Shown: piece by piece, positions 31,736 through 44,700 of the stretch | Position numbering within the stretch: the first letter of the stretch is position 1 | How the letters are laid out: each line of letters opens with the position of its first letter | From: Dendrolimus kikuchii | Lineage: Eukaryota > Arthropoda > Insecta > Lepidoptera > Lasiocampidae | DNA length: 64,000 nucleotides | Direction of reading: 5' to 3' | Assembly (NCBI GenBank): GCA_019925095.2 | Contig: CM034391.1 | Location: 25,471,051 to 25,535,050 of the forward strand | The notes under the pieces: model-generated | Told to the model about the DNA's origin: nothing | What the model saw: the letters and a program-made list of their open reading frames with translations, nothing else | Database searches by the model: none | Translations under genes and position numbers: made by a program

Positions 31736-32353
31736 TCAATAAACAAGAAACTCGTATGCAGTGAACACATGTCACCGTCTGACAACTGACCTGTAACGCG
31801 AGTCAGTCTTGTACACGGTCTATGTAGTAATAGAGTGGAAAAATAAATTATATTAAACACTTCATACCTTTACAGTAAAATAATATATTAAATATTTATA
31901 GGTTATGAAGTAAAATGTCAATTGTTGCCTAATGTTAGTGACGTGGCACACAGAATGTGGTAATACTCGGCAATCACTCTATCGAATTGTATTCGAATAG
32001 ATGATTCGATACAAGTTGTTACACGGGTATTTATTTTAATTTTAAAGTAACGAAGTATTTTATTGTTGGTTTTATTGAAATTCATTTATTGATTTACTAT
32101 TTAAATATTACACAAGTAAAATTGCTTTTATTAATTATTATTTAATAAAATTGGGTCGTTTTGGTCTTACGCCAAAAGGAAGATTTGCACTGAAAGTCAG
32201 CGTTGTGTCGGATATAATTCCGGCACAGCAATATGCTGAGTGCAAACTTTGTTTGCTGAAAATGCGGCGTATAAATTCTCAAAATATGCTTTGTTTATAA
32301 TAATGTATAAGAAATGTAATTACGTTGTTAGTTTTTCAAATAAATACTTTTGT
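31736..32353. other. Unassigned AT-rich stretch
   Basis: No supportable feature. GCACAGCAATATGCTGAGTG at 32223 resembles 42254-42273 (CGGCACAGAAAATACTAAGTGC), a faint shared repeat. Confidence 0.35.
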
Positions 32354-32584
32354 CAGGTGGTAGAGTATTTGCTCGACTGGATGGCGACCACCCCTGGTCT
32401 AGAGTATGCCGCCATAAGAACCTTGTGTTGTGTTCCGGCATTAGTGACCAGGTTCCAGTCTCCTTTAAGAGAGCAGCAGCGCATTTGTAGCACCTTTGGT
32501 GTTGCAAATGTTCATAGGCGATGGTAACCGCTTTCCATTAAGTGGGCCGTCTGCCTGTCTGCTGAATTCCTGCAATAAAAAAAA
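32354..32584 (+). mobile_element. Family A repeat, 5'-truncated
   Basis: CAGGTGGTAGAGTATTTGC to TTCCTGCAATA plus A run. Confidence 0.8.
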
Positions 32585-32616
32585 TAAAGAAAATACTTTC
32601 TTTCACTGCAGAACAA

Positions 32617-32718
32617 CTGCTTAATCTTTACTGTACTCAAGTACGATCTTGCATGGAGTACTGTACTTACCTCTGGGATGGCTCAGCAAAATACCATCTT
32701 GAAGGGCTAGCACTCCCA
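32617..32718 (+). pseudogene. LINE reverse transcriptase fragment
   Basis: The frame reads LYCTQVRSCMEYCTYLWDG then SAKYHLEGLA, matching the conserved block QVRPCMEYCSHLWDGSAKY near the end of Jockey/CR1-like RT proteins. 34 codons only. Confidence 0.7.
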
Positions 32719-32751
32719 TTTTTATAGAAGACCGGACAGTACAGCCATCAC

Positions 32752-33190
32752 GCTTTTTTAATCGACTCCAAAAAAAGGAGGAGTTTCTCAATTCGTCGGG
32801 ATCTTTTTTATGTATTTTCACCGATCACTCCGAGATTTATGATCCGATTTACGTGATTATATTTTTGTTCGACGCGGAATAGCTGACATTTGGTCCCCTA
32901 AAATTGTTACATAGTTTGGCCTGGTAGTTTTCATTTTGTGAACATATTTTATGAAAAATTTTCCATTCCGTTCCATATGTACACTGATTACGCTGAGATT
33001 TATGATCCGATTTACGTGATTCTTGTTTAGTTTGATGCGGAATAGTTGCCATTTGGTCCCCTAAAAATTTAAGATAGTTTGGCCCGGTAGTTTTCATTTT
33101 ACGAACATGTTTTTGTTCCCGTTTCTTGGGACCTATATTTTTTAAGGAGCGCGACACCTTTCGTAGGTCTACTACCCATACATAGCTAGA
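32752..33190 (-). repeat. Interspersed repeat with internal tandem dimer, inverted copy
   Basis: Reverse complement of 1-420, again with two ~165-bp units (CATTTGGTCCCCTAAAA twice), from AAAAAAAGGAGGAGTTTCTC to AAGGAGCGCGACACC. Confidence 0.7.
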
Positions 33191-33225
33191 CACTAAAAAG
33201 TAACAAAAAAATTTCGTTTAAAAAA

Positions 33226-33460
33226 ACTGACTTCAAAAACTAAAAAATTAAAAAGTATAAAATAACTTATTTCCAAAGCCATTATTATTAATATATATTT
33301 AATAAAACATCTTAAAGTCGATGCTTAGTAATTTTCAAAATATAATAATTTTTATGTTTTACTTTGCACCGACTACAAGATGTTTTAGATAATATATATT
33401 AATAATAATAGCTTTAGAAATAAATTATTTTATACTTTTAGTTTTTGAAGTCGGTTTTTT
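33226..33460. repeat. Palindrome with ~100-bp arms
   Basis: ACTGACTTCAAAAACTAAAA ... AAAACATCTTAAAGTCG on the left pairs with CGACTACAAGATGTTTTAGA ... TTTTTGAAGTCGGTTT on the right, with ~38 bp between. Arms are about 85-90 percent matched. It could be a foldback element. Confidence 0.75.
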
Positions 33461-33559
33461 TATACAATGGAAATCCGTTTGAGGACCATATACCGCGCGA
33501 GAGTAAAGGTCGCGACCCGTGCGTGGGATTCGCCAGATCGTCGTGACAGTAGCACCACA

Positions 33560-33975
33560 CGTGTGAAGGTCTCTCCGGCTACCTCGGGTCTCACCTCGAG
33601 GTGAGAGGGGGCTTCCCCCCTCTCCGGCCTTTATGTGCGGGCGGATTCGGTTTCTCCGCTGGTCGCAACATGGCCGTAGCCTACGGCAGTTGGAGGTCAT
33701 CACGGACGACCATCGGCAGCGTGGCGGTCTGTTTCCTTTCCTGCTCCGCCGCCTCCTTTGCGGACATCATAGTCTCGTAGAAGGAAGCGGCTGCGTCTCA
33801 AGCGTCGGCGCTCCCGACGCTGGCCTTCACCACGGCTGGGAGGACAAATCCGCCCCGATGGCCGCGACGAGATCACGGTGCTGCTCGTCCCATGCTGGAC
33901 AAACCTGAAGGGTGTTCAGCGCCGTATCTTTGTCGTCGCCACCGCAGTGGTGGTACCCCAAGGTTTGACCTATCA
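33560..33975 (-). pseudogene. R1-like LINE C-terminal fragment
   Basis: The minus strand reads PPWTRVIGQTLGYHHCGG, then DKDTALNTLQVCPAWDEQHR and DLVAAIGADL: a C..H..C type knuckle of the R1/Jockey group C-terminus. After a frameshift it reads LPAVVKASVGSADA, a stop, then AAASFYETMMSAKEAAEQE. The stop and shift show decay. G+C-rich relative to its surroundings. Confidence 0.75.
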
Positions 33976-34023
33976 CCCTTGTCCAAGGTGGATCGACGAA
34001 CATTTAGTAATACTTGTCAATAA

Positions 34024-34492
34024 TGTTACAACCTAGGCCCGGACAAAGACAAATTACAGATCTGTAAAAGCACATTTTATTACCTATCGGCATTTGAACA
34101 AATTGTAATCCTTTTATGATCGTCTTCTTTTGTTCACTTATTTATTGGTATACGTTTCTAGTTAGTGTGGAGAACAGCCTATTGTCCTATTGTACTCACT
34201 TAGGAGCATCATTAGCCAGGTATTGCGGATTACGATTACAAGCTTATTCTAGGAATTTGTGTCGACGTTGCCGAGCTACAACTACGAAACGGGCGTGACG
34301 TATGTACATTCAGGATGTCACTATTAGAGTGACGGACTTTGTGCGTTTTGTTGAATTACGACCTTCTGCATTACGTTAGGATTTGTTGTGTTCGGTTATA
34401 TTTGTACCTGTGTTATACGTGTTTGTATAGTTCTAATAAACTCTATAATAATTCTAACGGCATTTTAATTTGAGTCCCGATAACACGTAACA
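34024..34492 (+). mobile_element. Solo LTR, family G, with 4-bp target duplication
   Basis: TGTTAC...GTAACA, 469 bp, flanked by ATAA at 34020-34023 and 34493-34496. 4-bp duplications fit a Gypsy-type integrase. No internal coding region or second LTR is present. Confidence 0.75.
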
Positions 34493-34496
34493 ATAA

Positions 34497-35109
34497 TATA
34501 ATTTAACGAAAAACATATCAACAAAGAATGTAGCTACAAGGTTCTGCTTTGACATGGACTATGTTCATTACTCATGAGCAAATTCTGGGTGGAAGGTATC
34601 TACGAATAAATTCCTTAACAAAATCCTAAATGTGTTATTTCTAAAAATCATTATTTTTATCAAAATCTCCTAATAGGAAACGTCTTTCAAGTAATAACGT
34701 AATGTGCTTTCTGGGAGGGTTGAGCCTTCAATTTCCCCCCGACATTTCCGAACGTCGCCGCATCTCAGATCGATTCATTGTGTAAAGTGACGGAATTTTT
34801 GTCGTTCTTAATTTATTACTGTCTTCATCAGAAAACAATTTTGAATTGGTATCAGCTGTTTAGAGATGTAAAAATTCTATTAATATTAGAACCGAGAATG
34901 TTTATGAGTATGGATGAATGTTTATTTCTCCCTGATGCAAAAAGTGCTGAAAAGATTTTAGTGGAAGAACACAAAGTGATGCTACGCTAATGTAAGACTA
35001 AACTAAATCGGTTACTATCGGTGACTAATGATTTCTATTCCTGCGGTTTATTTGTAACATTGTCCGCAATATTTAAGTGTAAATTAATTAAAAACATTTC
35101 CTTTGTTAC
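34497..35109. other. Upstream of neuroligin exon 1; intron or promoter
   Basis: No TATA/Inr arrangement I trust. The last bases (TTTCCTTTGTTACAG, ending 35111) form a good polypyrimidine tract and 3' splice site, so this stretch is more likely intron than promoter. Confidence 0.4.
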
Positions 35110-35111
35110 AG

Positions 35112-35199
35112 ATGCAAACATCAGTATACGAGGTGGCGAAGTTGATTCAAAAATGGTGACGTAATATGTCAAAAACCAAGCAGTCAAAAGGCCCGAGCC
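35112..35199 (+). promoter_or_regulatory. Nlg: Neuroligin 5' leader with three upstream ATGs
   Basis: After the predicted acceptor the leader holds three short upstream frames: 35112-35159 (15 codons), 35153-35164 (3 codons) and 35166-35207 (13 codons). The last overlaps the main ATG at 35200 in another frame. An in-frame TGA lies upstream of 35200, so the main start is the first ATG of its frame. Such leaders usually reduce translation; this is inference. Confidence 0.55.
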
Positions 35200-35726
35200 A
35201 TGTATGAACATGACATACCCGAAAAAGAACATCCGAAGAAATTAGTACACTTAAATAAAATTTTCATAGCCCTTATTACTATTGCTACTCTCGAAGGAGT
35301 TAATTCTAATACAACCAACATGAATCGACATAATGATGATAAACCTAAATTTAAATTGGATTTAAAACAAAATGACAGCCCAACCGATGAAAATTATGAA
35401 GACAGAGAGAATGTACACGATTTAGATTATACAAAAGTCAATTTTGAAAACAACCCGCATTACAATAGTGAAGATTTTGTTCATAAATTTTATAGCCACG
35501 AGAATAATGCGTACAGCAATTATGATGATTATAAGAGATACTATCTAAATCCAGCGAATCCTATACCTAAATCTAATGTTAAGTTTAAGATAAGTAGTAG
35601 AATAGTTCAAACTAAATACGGAAAACTACAGGGCATAATCTTGGCTATGGACGAGCATAAGTACTTGAGCCCGTTAGAAGTGTTTTTAGGTGTACCGTAT
35701 GCAACACCGCCTGTTGGATCTAATAG
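35200..35726 (+). CDS. Nlg: Neuroligin coding exon 1
   Basis: Starts at the first in-frame ATG after an upstream TGA and codes for 175 residues plus two bases (phase 2 at the donor AG|GTATGT). Residues 1-20 are charged, ~21-31 ([11 protein letters not shown]) are hydrophobic and may be an internal signal sequence, and ~37-125 are rich in Asp, Glu, Asn and Tyr and probably unstructured. The esterase-like domain begins around [15 protein letters not shown] and includes [13 protein letters not shown] near the end. Continuation past 35726 in the same frame is intron. Confidence 0.9.
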
Positions 35727-38700
35727 GTATGTTACATCAGTTTCACTTAGCGTTTCATTGTACTTCATTTCTGTATGAGTATTTTCCAAAATAACAAGAA
35801 AGACGAAATAAAATATTTTCCGCAACATTTGAACATTGTCATGGGAAGCTACTTTAGCATTCGATTGCTAACATTTATGCCTTTTATGAACAGGAAAAAA
35901 CGTATTACATAAAATTTATACCTACTCAAAGAATCGAATGGAATTTGTATTCCTATAGGGAATCATTTTAGCATGTGACGTTACGTAACTTTTACTCATG
36001 TATCGCAATTTTATTTTATCATAATTCTTAAAGAGAGAACTAGGATTTTCTTCTTGAACCAATAATGTTTACAACGGAACGGAAATATCTCCATTATGGC
36101 GTAAATTTTGGTCCTTTGATTTGCTTATACAGTCCCTATCGGCGAACTTAAGCAAGTCGTCAGTCCATTAGGCTTGAGAGCGTCTTACCATATGTTTTCT
36201 GAACGGTATTCAATCTCGTTGCTCGCTAGCTGTATTGGTTCTGCGACAGACGTGAATTTATATTTCCGCTGTCCATTGAAACATTTAATATTTTTCAAGA
36301 TATACATTTTGAAATTTATATCTGTACACTTTATTATTGCTATTCTTTGCAGGTTTAGTCCTACAAGAACCCCTTCGCCCTGGGACGGGGTTCGTGTTTC
36401 AGACAGGCCCGGTCCAGCCTGCCCTCAGAAGCTGCCAGATCTAGACGATGAGAGGACCATATTAGAGAAAATGCCTAAAGGCAGATTAGAATACTTGAAA
36501 AGACTGATGCCTTATCTTAAGAACCAAAGCGAAGATTGTTTATACTTAAACATATTTGCTCCTTTGCAAAGTAAGTATGTACATAAGGGGCCATCCACAA
36601 ATTACGTCACACAAATGATTTCTTGATCCCTTCCCCGTCTTTATGACACCTGGACTCCTCTGTCCCTATTACTATGACATCGTGTATTTTGCAATTTTAC
36701 ATCAAGAAATTATTATATTAAAATAGCTGATCCTGTGCTGTAAAATATATTAAATTTTGAAATGTGACGTCACGAAATTTAGGAGCCCTCCCACCTTTAT
36801 CATACAATCTCACACTTCGTCAACCCCCTACCCCCCTTAACGTGTGACGTAGTTTATGTATGGCCCCCAAACTAGATAGAAAATCTTGCAAGCCCTCGCA
36901 AAGCTGCGATTTTGCCAGTCACAATAGATGTTGTTCATAATCCTTCAAATAAGATGATAAGTTATTACACTGTTGTGTATATCTTTACTGCTGTAGAGAA
37001 ATTAATCTGCAACAAAGTCTATAATTCCAATTAAGTACACCAGACATGTCTTGATGAAATGAAAATCCTAACAAAGTAATTGCTACTGTAATGTAAGCTA
37101 CTCACTTTGATTAAACTGATGAGAGTGAACAGCTGAAAGAGTCGACGAACTAATTTCTAGACTCAATATTAAACGTAAATATTAATGCAAGTAGAAATGG
37201 AATAAGTTTTGATATTAGTTTACAGTAACGAGATAAGTTTTTGGGAAATATAAATGTTGTCACAACTGAGTGATTAACAATTTATTTTAAAATAGGCCAT
37301 ATCTCAAACATTACAAAAAAGATTATGTTGAAACCAATTTCATTCGAAAGTATTTTTGAAGCTCTACTACATCATATTTTTTTTAAGAATTTTCCACTTA
37401 GTTTAATAGTTCACTTCACTATGTAGTTACTACATAATTATTCGAACTAAATTTAATTAATTCAAAAGCTACTGTTTTGAAGAAAAAAACATGAAAGAGG
37501 CGGATATGGTAATAAGGGAGTGGACAGTCAAATCATCAAAAATCAACTGAGTACATTTTATTATTTTACAAAACGTCGCAGCGTCATAGATTGCGTGCAA
37601 GAGTACTTGCTTATGACGTCATAAGTGGGTACAGTCGAGTTCAGTAATATATAAGCATTGCAAAAGATTTAAAATATTGTAAGCATTAGAAAGTTACGAA
37701 ATATCCTTACAATCAAACACATCAATAATTTGTGATTAAATTATAGATTAATTTATAGAAGACACATTCTGGTCAATAATATGTATGTATTATGATCATA
37801 ATTATATAACCTGTGATGGATTCATATATATCATACTATCCATGCAGGAACGGAGAAAGAATACAATTTCCTGCGGCCGGGCGGCCTGTCGTAAGAGGCG
37901 ACAAAACAAGCCACAGCCAGGTGGTAGGGCATTTACCCGACTGGATGGCTACCACCCCTGGTCTAAAGTATGTCGCCATAAAAACCTCGAGTTGTGTTCA
38001 GGCATTAGTGACCAGGTTCCAGTCTCCCTTAAGAGAGCAGCAGCGCATTTGTAGCACCTTTGGTGTTGCAAATGTCCATAGGCGATGCTAACCGCTTTCC
38101 ATTAAGTGGGCCGTCTGCCTGTCTGCTGAACTCCTGCAATAAAAATAAAAATATTTTGATTACTACGATTTCAGTTTAAACTGCTTTTTCGAGAATATTT
38201 TATGAAAAAGACCATTTATATGGATATAAATATTTGAAGCAAGTGAGGTGTGTAAGAATAAGCCTGAATGGCGCTCTGTTGTACGTGCCTACACTAAATA
38301 TTTAATAATACTAAATATTTGAAATTCACGTATATAGTGACTCATCACGATATTTCAGGAACTATATAATACCTGTGACGAAACAAACCTTTACGCCCAC
38401 TGGCTGGCAGGCCAGATTTTAAGTTTATTATTGACAACTGTTATGTCAGATATATAGAGATAAAATTCGTCACAAAATGTATATATTTTGATTGTTTTAA
38501 ATCCAGTTATACCTATATTAGATATTATTTCTTTTGGTTATATAAATATTATATACCAAACTACATACTTTGCAAATGAACGGGTTATTTATTCCGCTGA
38601 TATAGAAAGAACAGTGAATTTGGGGAATAGTTTGAATAGAGCATTAGGTAAACTTCTAGGCGCTAAGAACCTCAGCTAGGAGGCCCAGCTCGCCGTACAC

Positions 38701-41700
38701 AACGCGGTGCTGGTACCTACGCTCACGTATGGAAGCGAGAGTTGGGTATGGAAGAGAGAGCATGAAAGTAGAGTAAACGCGGTCGAGATGCGAGCACTGC
38801 GCAAAATCTGCGGAGTGACGCTCGCGGACCGCGTTCGTATTACCGAAGTAAGAAAGAGAGTTGGTCTGAAAGAGAGTGTCGGGGTGAAGGTAAGGAAAGG
38901 AATGCTCCGGTGGTTCAGGCATGTGGAAAGAATGCATGATAAAAGAATGACTAAACAGATGTACAATGCAAAAGTGGATAGATGCAGAAGTCGTGGAAGG
39001 CCACGACACACCTTCCATGATCAAATTGATCGCGTACTAGCAGAAGGTGATGTCAGGAGCCTTAAGAACAGACGAGCGTGCATGACAAGAGTTATGAATG
39101 TCAAAAAAGCAATTGAGGTGTGTAAGAATAAGCCTAAATGGCGCTCTGTTGTTCGTGCCTATCCCGCAAGGGAACTGGCGTGAAGTTATGTATGTATGTA
39201 TTTATTCCTGCAACGATCCGTCATACCTATAGACTTGAAATTTGGCATGAACCTTTAGCCAAGTAGAGATTAGCTAAGAACGGATTTTACTGCACGCAAA
39301 ACGGGCGGGTATCAGCTAGTATGGATATAAATATGAATACTTGTCTAGGCAGATATTTTTGGATCATAGGGTATTAAAGAGTTATATTTGCTTATATGGC
39401 TGGTCACAAATTATTGTAAAGTATCTACAGATTGTAAGGGTATTTTGTACCATTCTAATGCTTACAATATTTTGAATCTTTTGCATTGCTTATTTATTAA
39501 TGAACTCGACTGTATAAGTAATGCGAGTCAAATACCGCATTGTTTGAAAAGTAATTAAAATTGTTTATGTCATGAAATTTTAAAAGACAGATGATAAAAT
39601 GTTATTTTAACGCATGTTATTTTACGTCGTCAGCCAATCACAGTCCACTGCTGGACGTAGGCCTCCCCAAGTCGACGCCACTCATCCCGGTGCCTAACGG
39701 TGACCTTACGTCGGTCGTCAGTCCATCGGGCTGGAGGGCGTCCGACAGTACATTTACCGGGACGAGTCGGTCTCGGCATGAATTTGGACAAGACGAAAGT
39801 CATGTTCAATGGTCACGTCATGCCGAGACTGGTAAACGTCAATGGCACCCCTCTTGAAGTTGTGCAGGGAGATCTCTACCTTGAACAGAAAATACAGGCA
39901 GGCACAACTTCGAGGGGGGTAACCAATAGGAGAATTCATTTGGGCTGGGCAGCATTTAAGTCAAGCTTCGTCAAGTCTTTTCGTTGACCATCCCGCAATG
40001 CCTGAAGACCATTTCAAAATACAAAGTCTCGAAGATCGACTCAGGGTTGCCAGGTTGTCGGTTTTCTATCGGATACATTTTGGAGATTTTCAATTTTATC
40101 TCGCCGTCTCCCTTCCATCATCGGACAACCAGACGCACTGGCGTGCCGCACCCCTATATGGTGGTTATACTACCTATACGAACAAAGCGCTTTGAGTCCA
40201 CCTTCGTTATGCGCACCGCAAAGGAGTGGAACTCACTTTCGGAGTCTGTTTTTCCCGAAACCTACAACCTGAGTGTCTTCAAGTCTCGTGTGAATAGGTA
40301 CCTTCTTGGAAAACGTGCTCGATCTGAGACCATATCTCCGCTCAAATCGAACGAGATAATGGTCAAACGCGAAACTATACAGTGATTAAAAAAAAACCTA
40401 CGAGGCCGAGTCGTGGACACTGACGGGAGGACTGGTCCAAAAAATCCAAGTCGCTTCACCCTTCAGCTCACTATTAGCACATATGTGTCCGCGATGAGAG
40501 TGCAGATCGCGTTTGTGCACGTGATCGTTAATTGTGTTGTTGTCTCACTCTGTTTACACAGGAGTTGTATGATTTGTATGAAATGGGTATATTTTCTTAG
40601 TATATTACGAGATAGTGATAGTGTTAGTCTTGCGGCTTTTTGGTATATTGATAATTGTCTTAAGGGTTAACGGTATATGGAGCGAGCTTTTTTGGGTGTT
40701 TCTCTTATGGATAGAATTATAAATGAGAATATCCGTAAGAGTAGCGAGATAACCAACATAGCTCGCAAAGTTAGGAAGTTGAAGTGGCAGTGGGCCGATC
40801 ACGTCTGCCGCAGGAGCGATGGCCGATGCAGCAGATGTCCTTTTACACCTGTGTATTGTAATTTATTGTATGTTGTGTCCAGATACTTATTACCTTAGTG
40901 CTTCGTTTTTGCCAAAATGGCTTAATCTGAACATGTATCAAATGAATCCGTGCGTGACGTTGCAAATAAAATCTAAAGATGTCGCTGTGAGCGGGGTCAT
41001 GTAACGACAGGAATACATGAGCGCATAAAGGAAATAGATGGGTTGCCCCAGTTTCCTGAGACGACAGATTTGAGAGCACGAACGTCGTTAGACCAGCTCT
41101 TATATAGAATGTTTATAACAACTGCACAGTTGTACTAGTGTTAATAGGATTTGTTCCAAGCAGTGCCACCTATTATTGTAGGATTTAAATATTTGCGGTT
41201 AATTGTGTTTACTAATCTATACTAATATTATAAGGAGCAAAGATTTGTTTGTTTGCATTGAATAGGCTCCGAAACTACTGCTCCAATTTGAAAAATTCTT
41301 TCACAGTTGACAAACTGAAAAAAAAATAGGGATCCTTACTAAAACTGAAATAATTTAACCCAATGTTTAAAAAAATGCCTAAAATGTGCTTTACATCGCG
41401 TGTGCTGCGAAAACTATTAATCATAGAATAAATTTATGTACTACGACTTTGCAGAACACATCATTATTTATAAAAAGTGTCGTGACAGAATACGTCTAAC
41501 TATTATAGTTATGCCACATTGAGTGTTCTTTTATTAAAAAAAAAATAATTGCAGTGCCACCGCTAGAAAAAGCTCTTTATTTGTATCTTGGTATTCATTC
41601 TTATCAAAATAAATTACTTCATATTCAAGACTGCTTCAATACCTTTATATAACTTTTTGAATTATTCAATTTGGACATTCCATTCGAAAGATATCACGAG

Positions 41701-44700
41701 TTTAAAAATTTAATAAGTATTAGAAAAAAGTTGCCTGGTCGCCGCTCACCCTGTTCGCCTAGCTAGGTAGCACCTTATACGATGTAGGCGTCACTGGGTA
41801 CGGGCCGTACGGGAGGGGAGTCAATGTTAAGGAATGTAGGGATCCCTACGCAACGTTCGTGTGCGGAATCGAATAATTTTAGCTTAAAATTATTTTGAAT
41901 TCGCTTAGTAGGTATTTAAACTCAACAAAAAAGTTATTTTTAGATACCCATGCAAGGAGCGGGCTACTAGTATTTTACAACCTTATTTCTGATTTTCTTC
42001 ATTCTTTATGTTTATGGCTTGGCTGCTAGGCCGTTATACCAGAATCATAGTTTAAGTATAATAATATTAACTAGTGTGCTTTTATTACGATAGGTATTTT
42101 TTACTTATTAATTCATTGTCTTCTTAGGGTATAGGTATTTATTGTATAATTCTTAGATGTTGTATTTTACCTTAATACTTGGTCTTATGACACATTATTG
42201 TGTGATTTTGATGGTGGGCACTGAAAACCAGTACTGTGTTGGACAATGTATCGGCACAGAAAATACTAAGTGCCAACCTCATTTCTAAACTTGCGGCATT
42301 CAATTTTTGTATGCAGTATATTTTTTAATCTGTTTGTATTATGTGTATCCCAATTGGAAATAATATTTCTTTCTTTTCTTTTCGACAAGTATGTACAAGT
42401 GTGTTCAATTGTTTTGATTCCTTCTCTTGTTGTAAAGTATTACTACAAGAGAAGGAATGCAAACAATGTAATTTATTTCACATGCGACCCTCTTAACTGT
42501 GCCAATTGTTTCAGTGGACGAAACCAAACTAGCTCTGCCGGTAGTAGTTTATATTCACGGAGAAAGTTACTCTTGGAGTTCGAGCCAGCCTTACGACGGA
42601 GCTGTGCTGGCAAGTTATACTGATCTCATCATAGTCACATTGAATTTTCGACTTGGAGTACTAGGTGAGTTTGACTCAAAGTTCACTGTACAATCCACGA
42701 GGCATTTGGTTTTATATTCGGTCCAATTGGGGAGCGGACAATTAAATCAACTGAGATATAATTAAAACTAGTTTTATTAGTTTTAAATGCGGAATTTTAT
42801 AAAAAAACAATATTTCGGCGTTTCGGTCACTTTTTAGTAGCCGTGATAACGGAACAGAAAGATATCAAGTATCAAGGAGTAATGTTAAAGTTATTATGTA
42901 GTCTACCCTCAACTTGATTATTTTAAGTATTTATAATTAATTTTTGGTTATTATTTATGTTACGTCACCTACATGGAATTATGTACTGCTACATACAGCG
43001 CGCAATGTACTAAGTTTGCGGCGTTTTTCTTGCCAACTCATTCAGTGATCGGCCGATTAGCAGCGAACGGTGCGCGCGGTCCACGGCGCTATTCGTTCAC
43101 TACGCACTAAACGTTTATCTTCCCTCCCAAAAGTTCGCAAGTGCTTCGCGGCTAATATGCTATAGTTTTGCTGCTAACTCGAAATTGAGTGAGCAACCGA
43201 TACGCCGCTCATAGTCAGCTAGTAAACAGTCACCCGCTCACCATTCATTTAATGGGGACACGGTCAAGGTTCAACTAAATTGATTGACATGTTTGAAAAA
43301 TCGACTACAACTTCTCATGATTACTCATCACTAGATATTTTATTCGTTGAAACTCTATGATTCATTTTAGTTATAATACAGCTCTCAGGACAATCAAATT
43401 GGACTACAAATTATCGATCGCGAGTGACAACAATCCAAAAACATGGATATGTTTGAACAATCGACTACAAGTTCTCATGATTACTCATCACTAGATATTC
43501 TATTCGTTGAAACTCTATGATTCATTTTAGTTATAATGCAGCTCTCAGGACAATCAAATTGGACTTCAAACTATCGACCGCCAGTGACAACAATCCAAAA
43601 TCATGGAGATGTTTGAACAATCGACTACAACTTCTCATGATTACTCATCACTAGATATTGTATTCGTTGAATCTCTATTAAAAATAAAGGAAACAGGTAA
43701 AATAACAGACGAAATAAAACAATGTCCGACATAAAATGATTCCGTACCACTTTGCCCAAATAACTGAGACATCAAAGACCCTGAAAAGGCGACTTCATTT
43801 CACTAACTAAATTAAACGATGGCCATAAAGCTAACTCGGGAGATGTCTTGTTTTGTAAGGAAATACAATGTCACTCGGTTCCAACTTCAAGTATTAAGTG
43901 TTATGAGATTTTCGAGGAGGAAATATGTTCTCAACCTCGGATTTAACTTTGGAAACTTGAATGTGATAAATATAGAGGATTTCTAAATACGTGAACAAAC
44001 AGCAAAGGGATTAAAGCTGTTATTGCGTAGCTATTTGAACTTTCGCGACAGAAATGAGTAAAGATTAACATAATTTGAATTCACTTGAAGTAGTCAGAAA
44101 ATTGCTTGTGAAAATTGTAGTCAGAAAAGGGTGTGCCATGCATATTTAAGATTTTCATAGGCCATGGACTGTCATAGATGTTGATACTGGCGTATAGAAT
44201 CAATCGACGTTAGACGGACAGTTAGACTTAATTTTAAAATATAAAGATACCTGTTCAAACAATAATGAATAAGCTACGTTTCTCGTATCGTAAAAGGTGT
44301 GACATCGTAAATTGCTACACTTTTTCAAATCCTAAGACACCGCGGTGTTTTGTAAGATGATATAAATTATGTCAGTTGATTTGATTATCAACTATTCTAT
44401 TGTCATATATTTTCGTCAGCAGTTTACTTTTTCGCGATTTCACTACAACATTCCATAGCAGCATTGCATATCAGCTGACAAGTGCTCACTTCGCTGGGCG
44501 CTATTTGAGATAAGCTAACATTTAAGTGCCCAGGGGAAAACATTCCTTTCTCAAGTCAATACCCACCACAAAGAATATTTGACCCTGGAAATAATTTATT
44601 GTTTAATCAACGTACTGCGATATCTCAACGAATCAGCCCGTTTTCTCTGAATTAATATTTCCCATTTAAAATTTTCAAAATACTAATAATCACAATTAAA

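Larger units (their letters stand above)
39761..40835 (+). pseudogene. RTE-2 LINE remnant, split twice
   Basis: The first piece (39761-40014) reads [29 protein letters not shown], then after a shift [19 protein letters not shown] and IPQCLKT. The second (40398-40458) reads [20 protein letters not shown]. The third (40671-40835) reads [20 protein letters not shown] and [17 protein letters not shown]. Between the first and second a CR1/Jockey-like C-terminus is inserted; between the second and third a TTAA element. Confidence 0.75.

Noticed and set aside
34116..34298. 60-codon frame in the LTR at 34024-34492
   Set aside because: LTR sequence; not open in the other family G copies.
35607..35828. 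73-codon antisense frame over exon 1
   Set aside because: Shadow of the coding exon; no independent support.
38707..39183. Host gene of 158 codons
   Set aside because: It is the C-terminus of an RTE-1 LINE, repeated at more than ten sites, with a target duplication.
42270..42623. 117-codon frame overlapping exon 3
   Set aside because: Out of frame with the neuroligin exon and mostly intronic.
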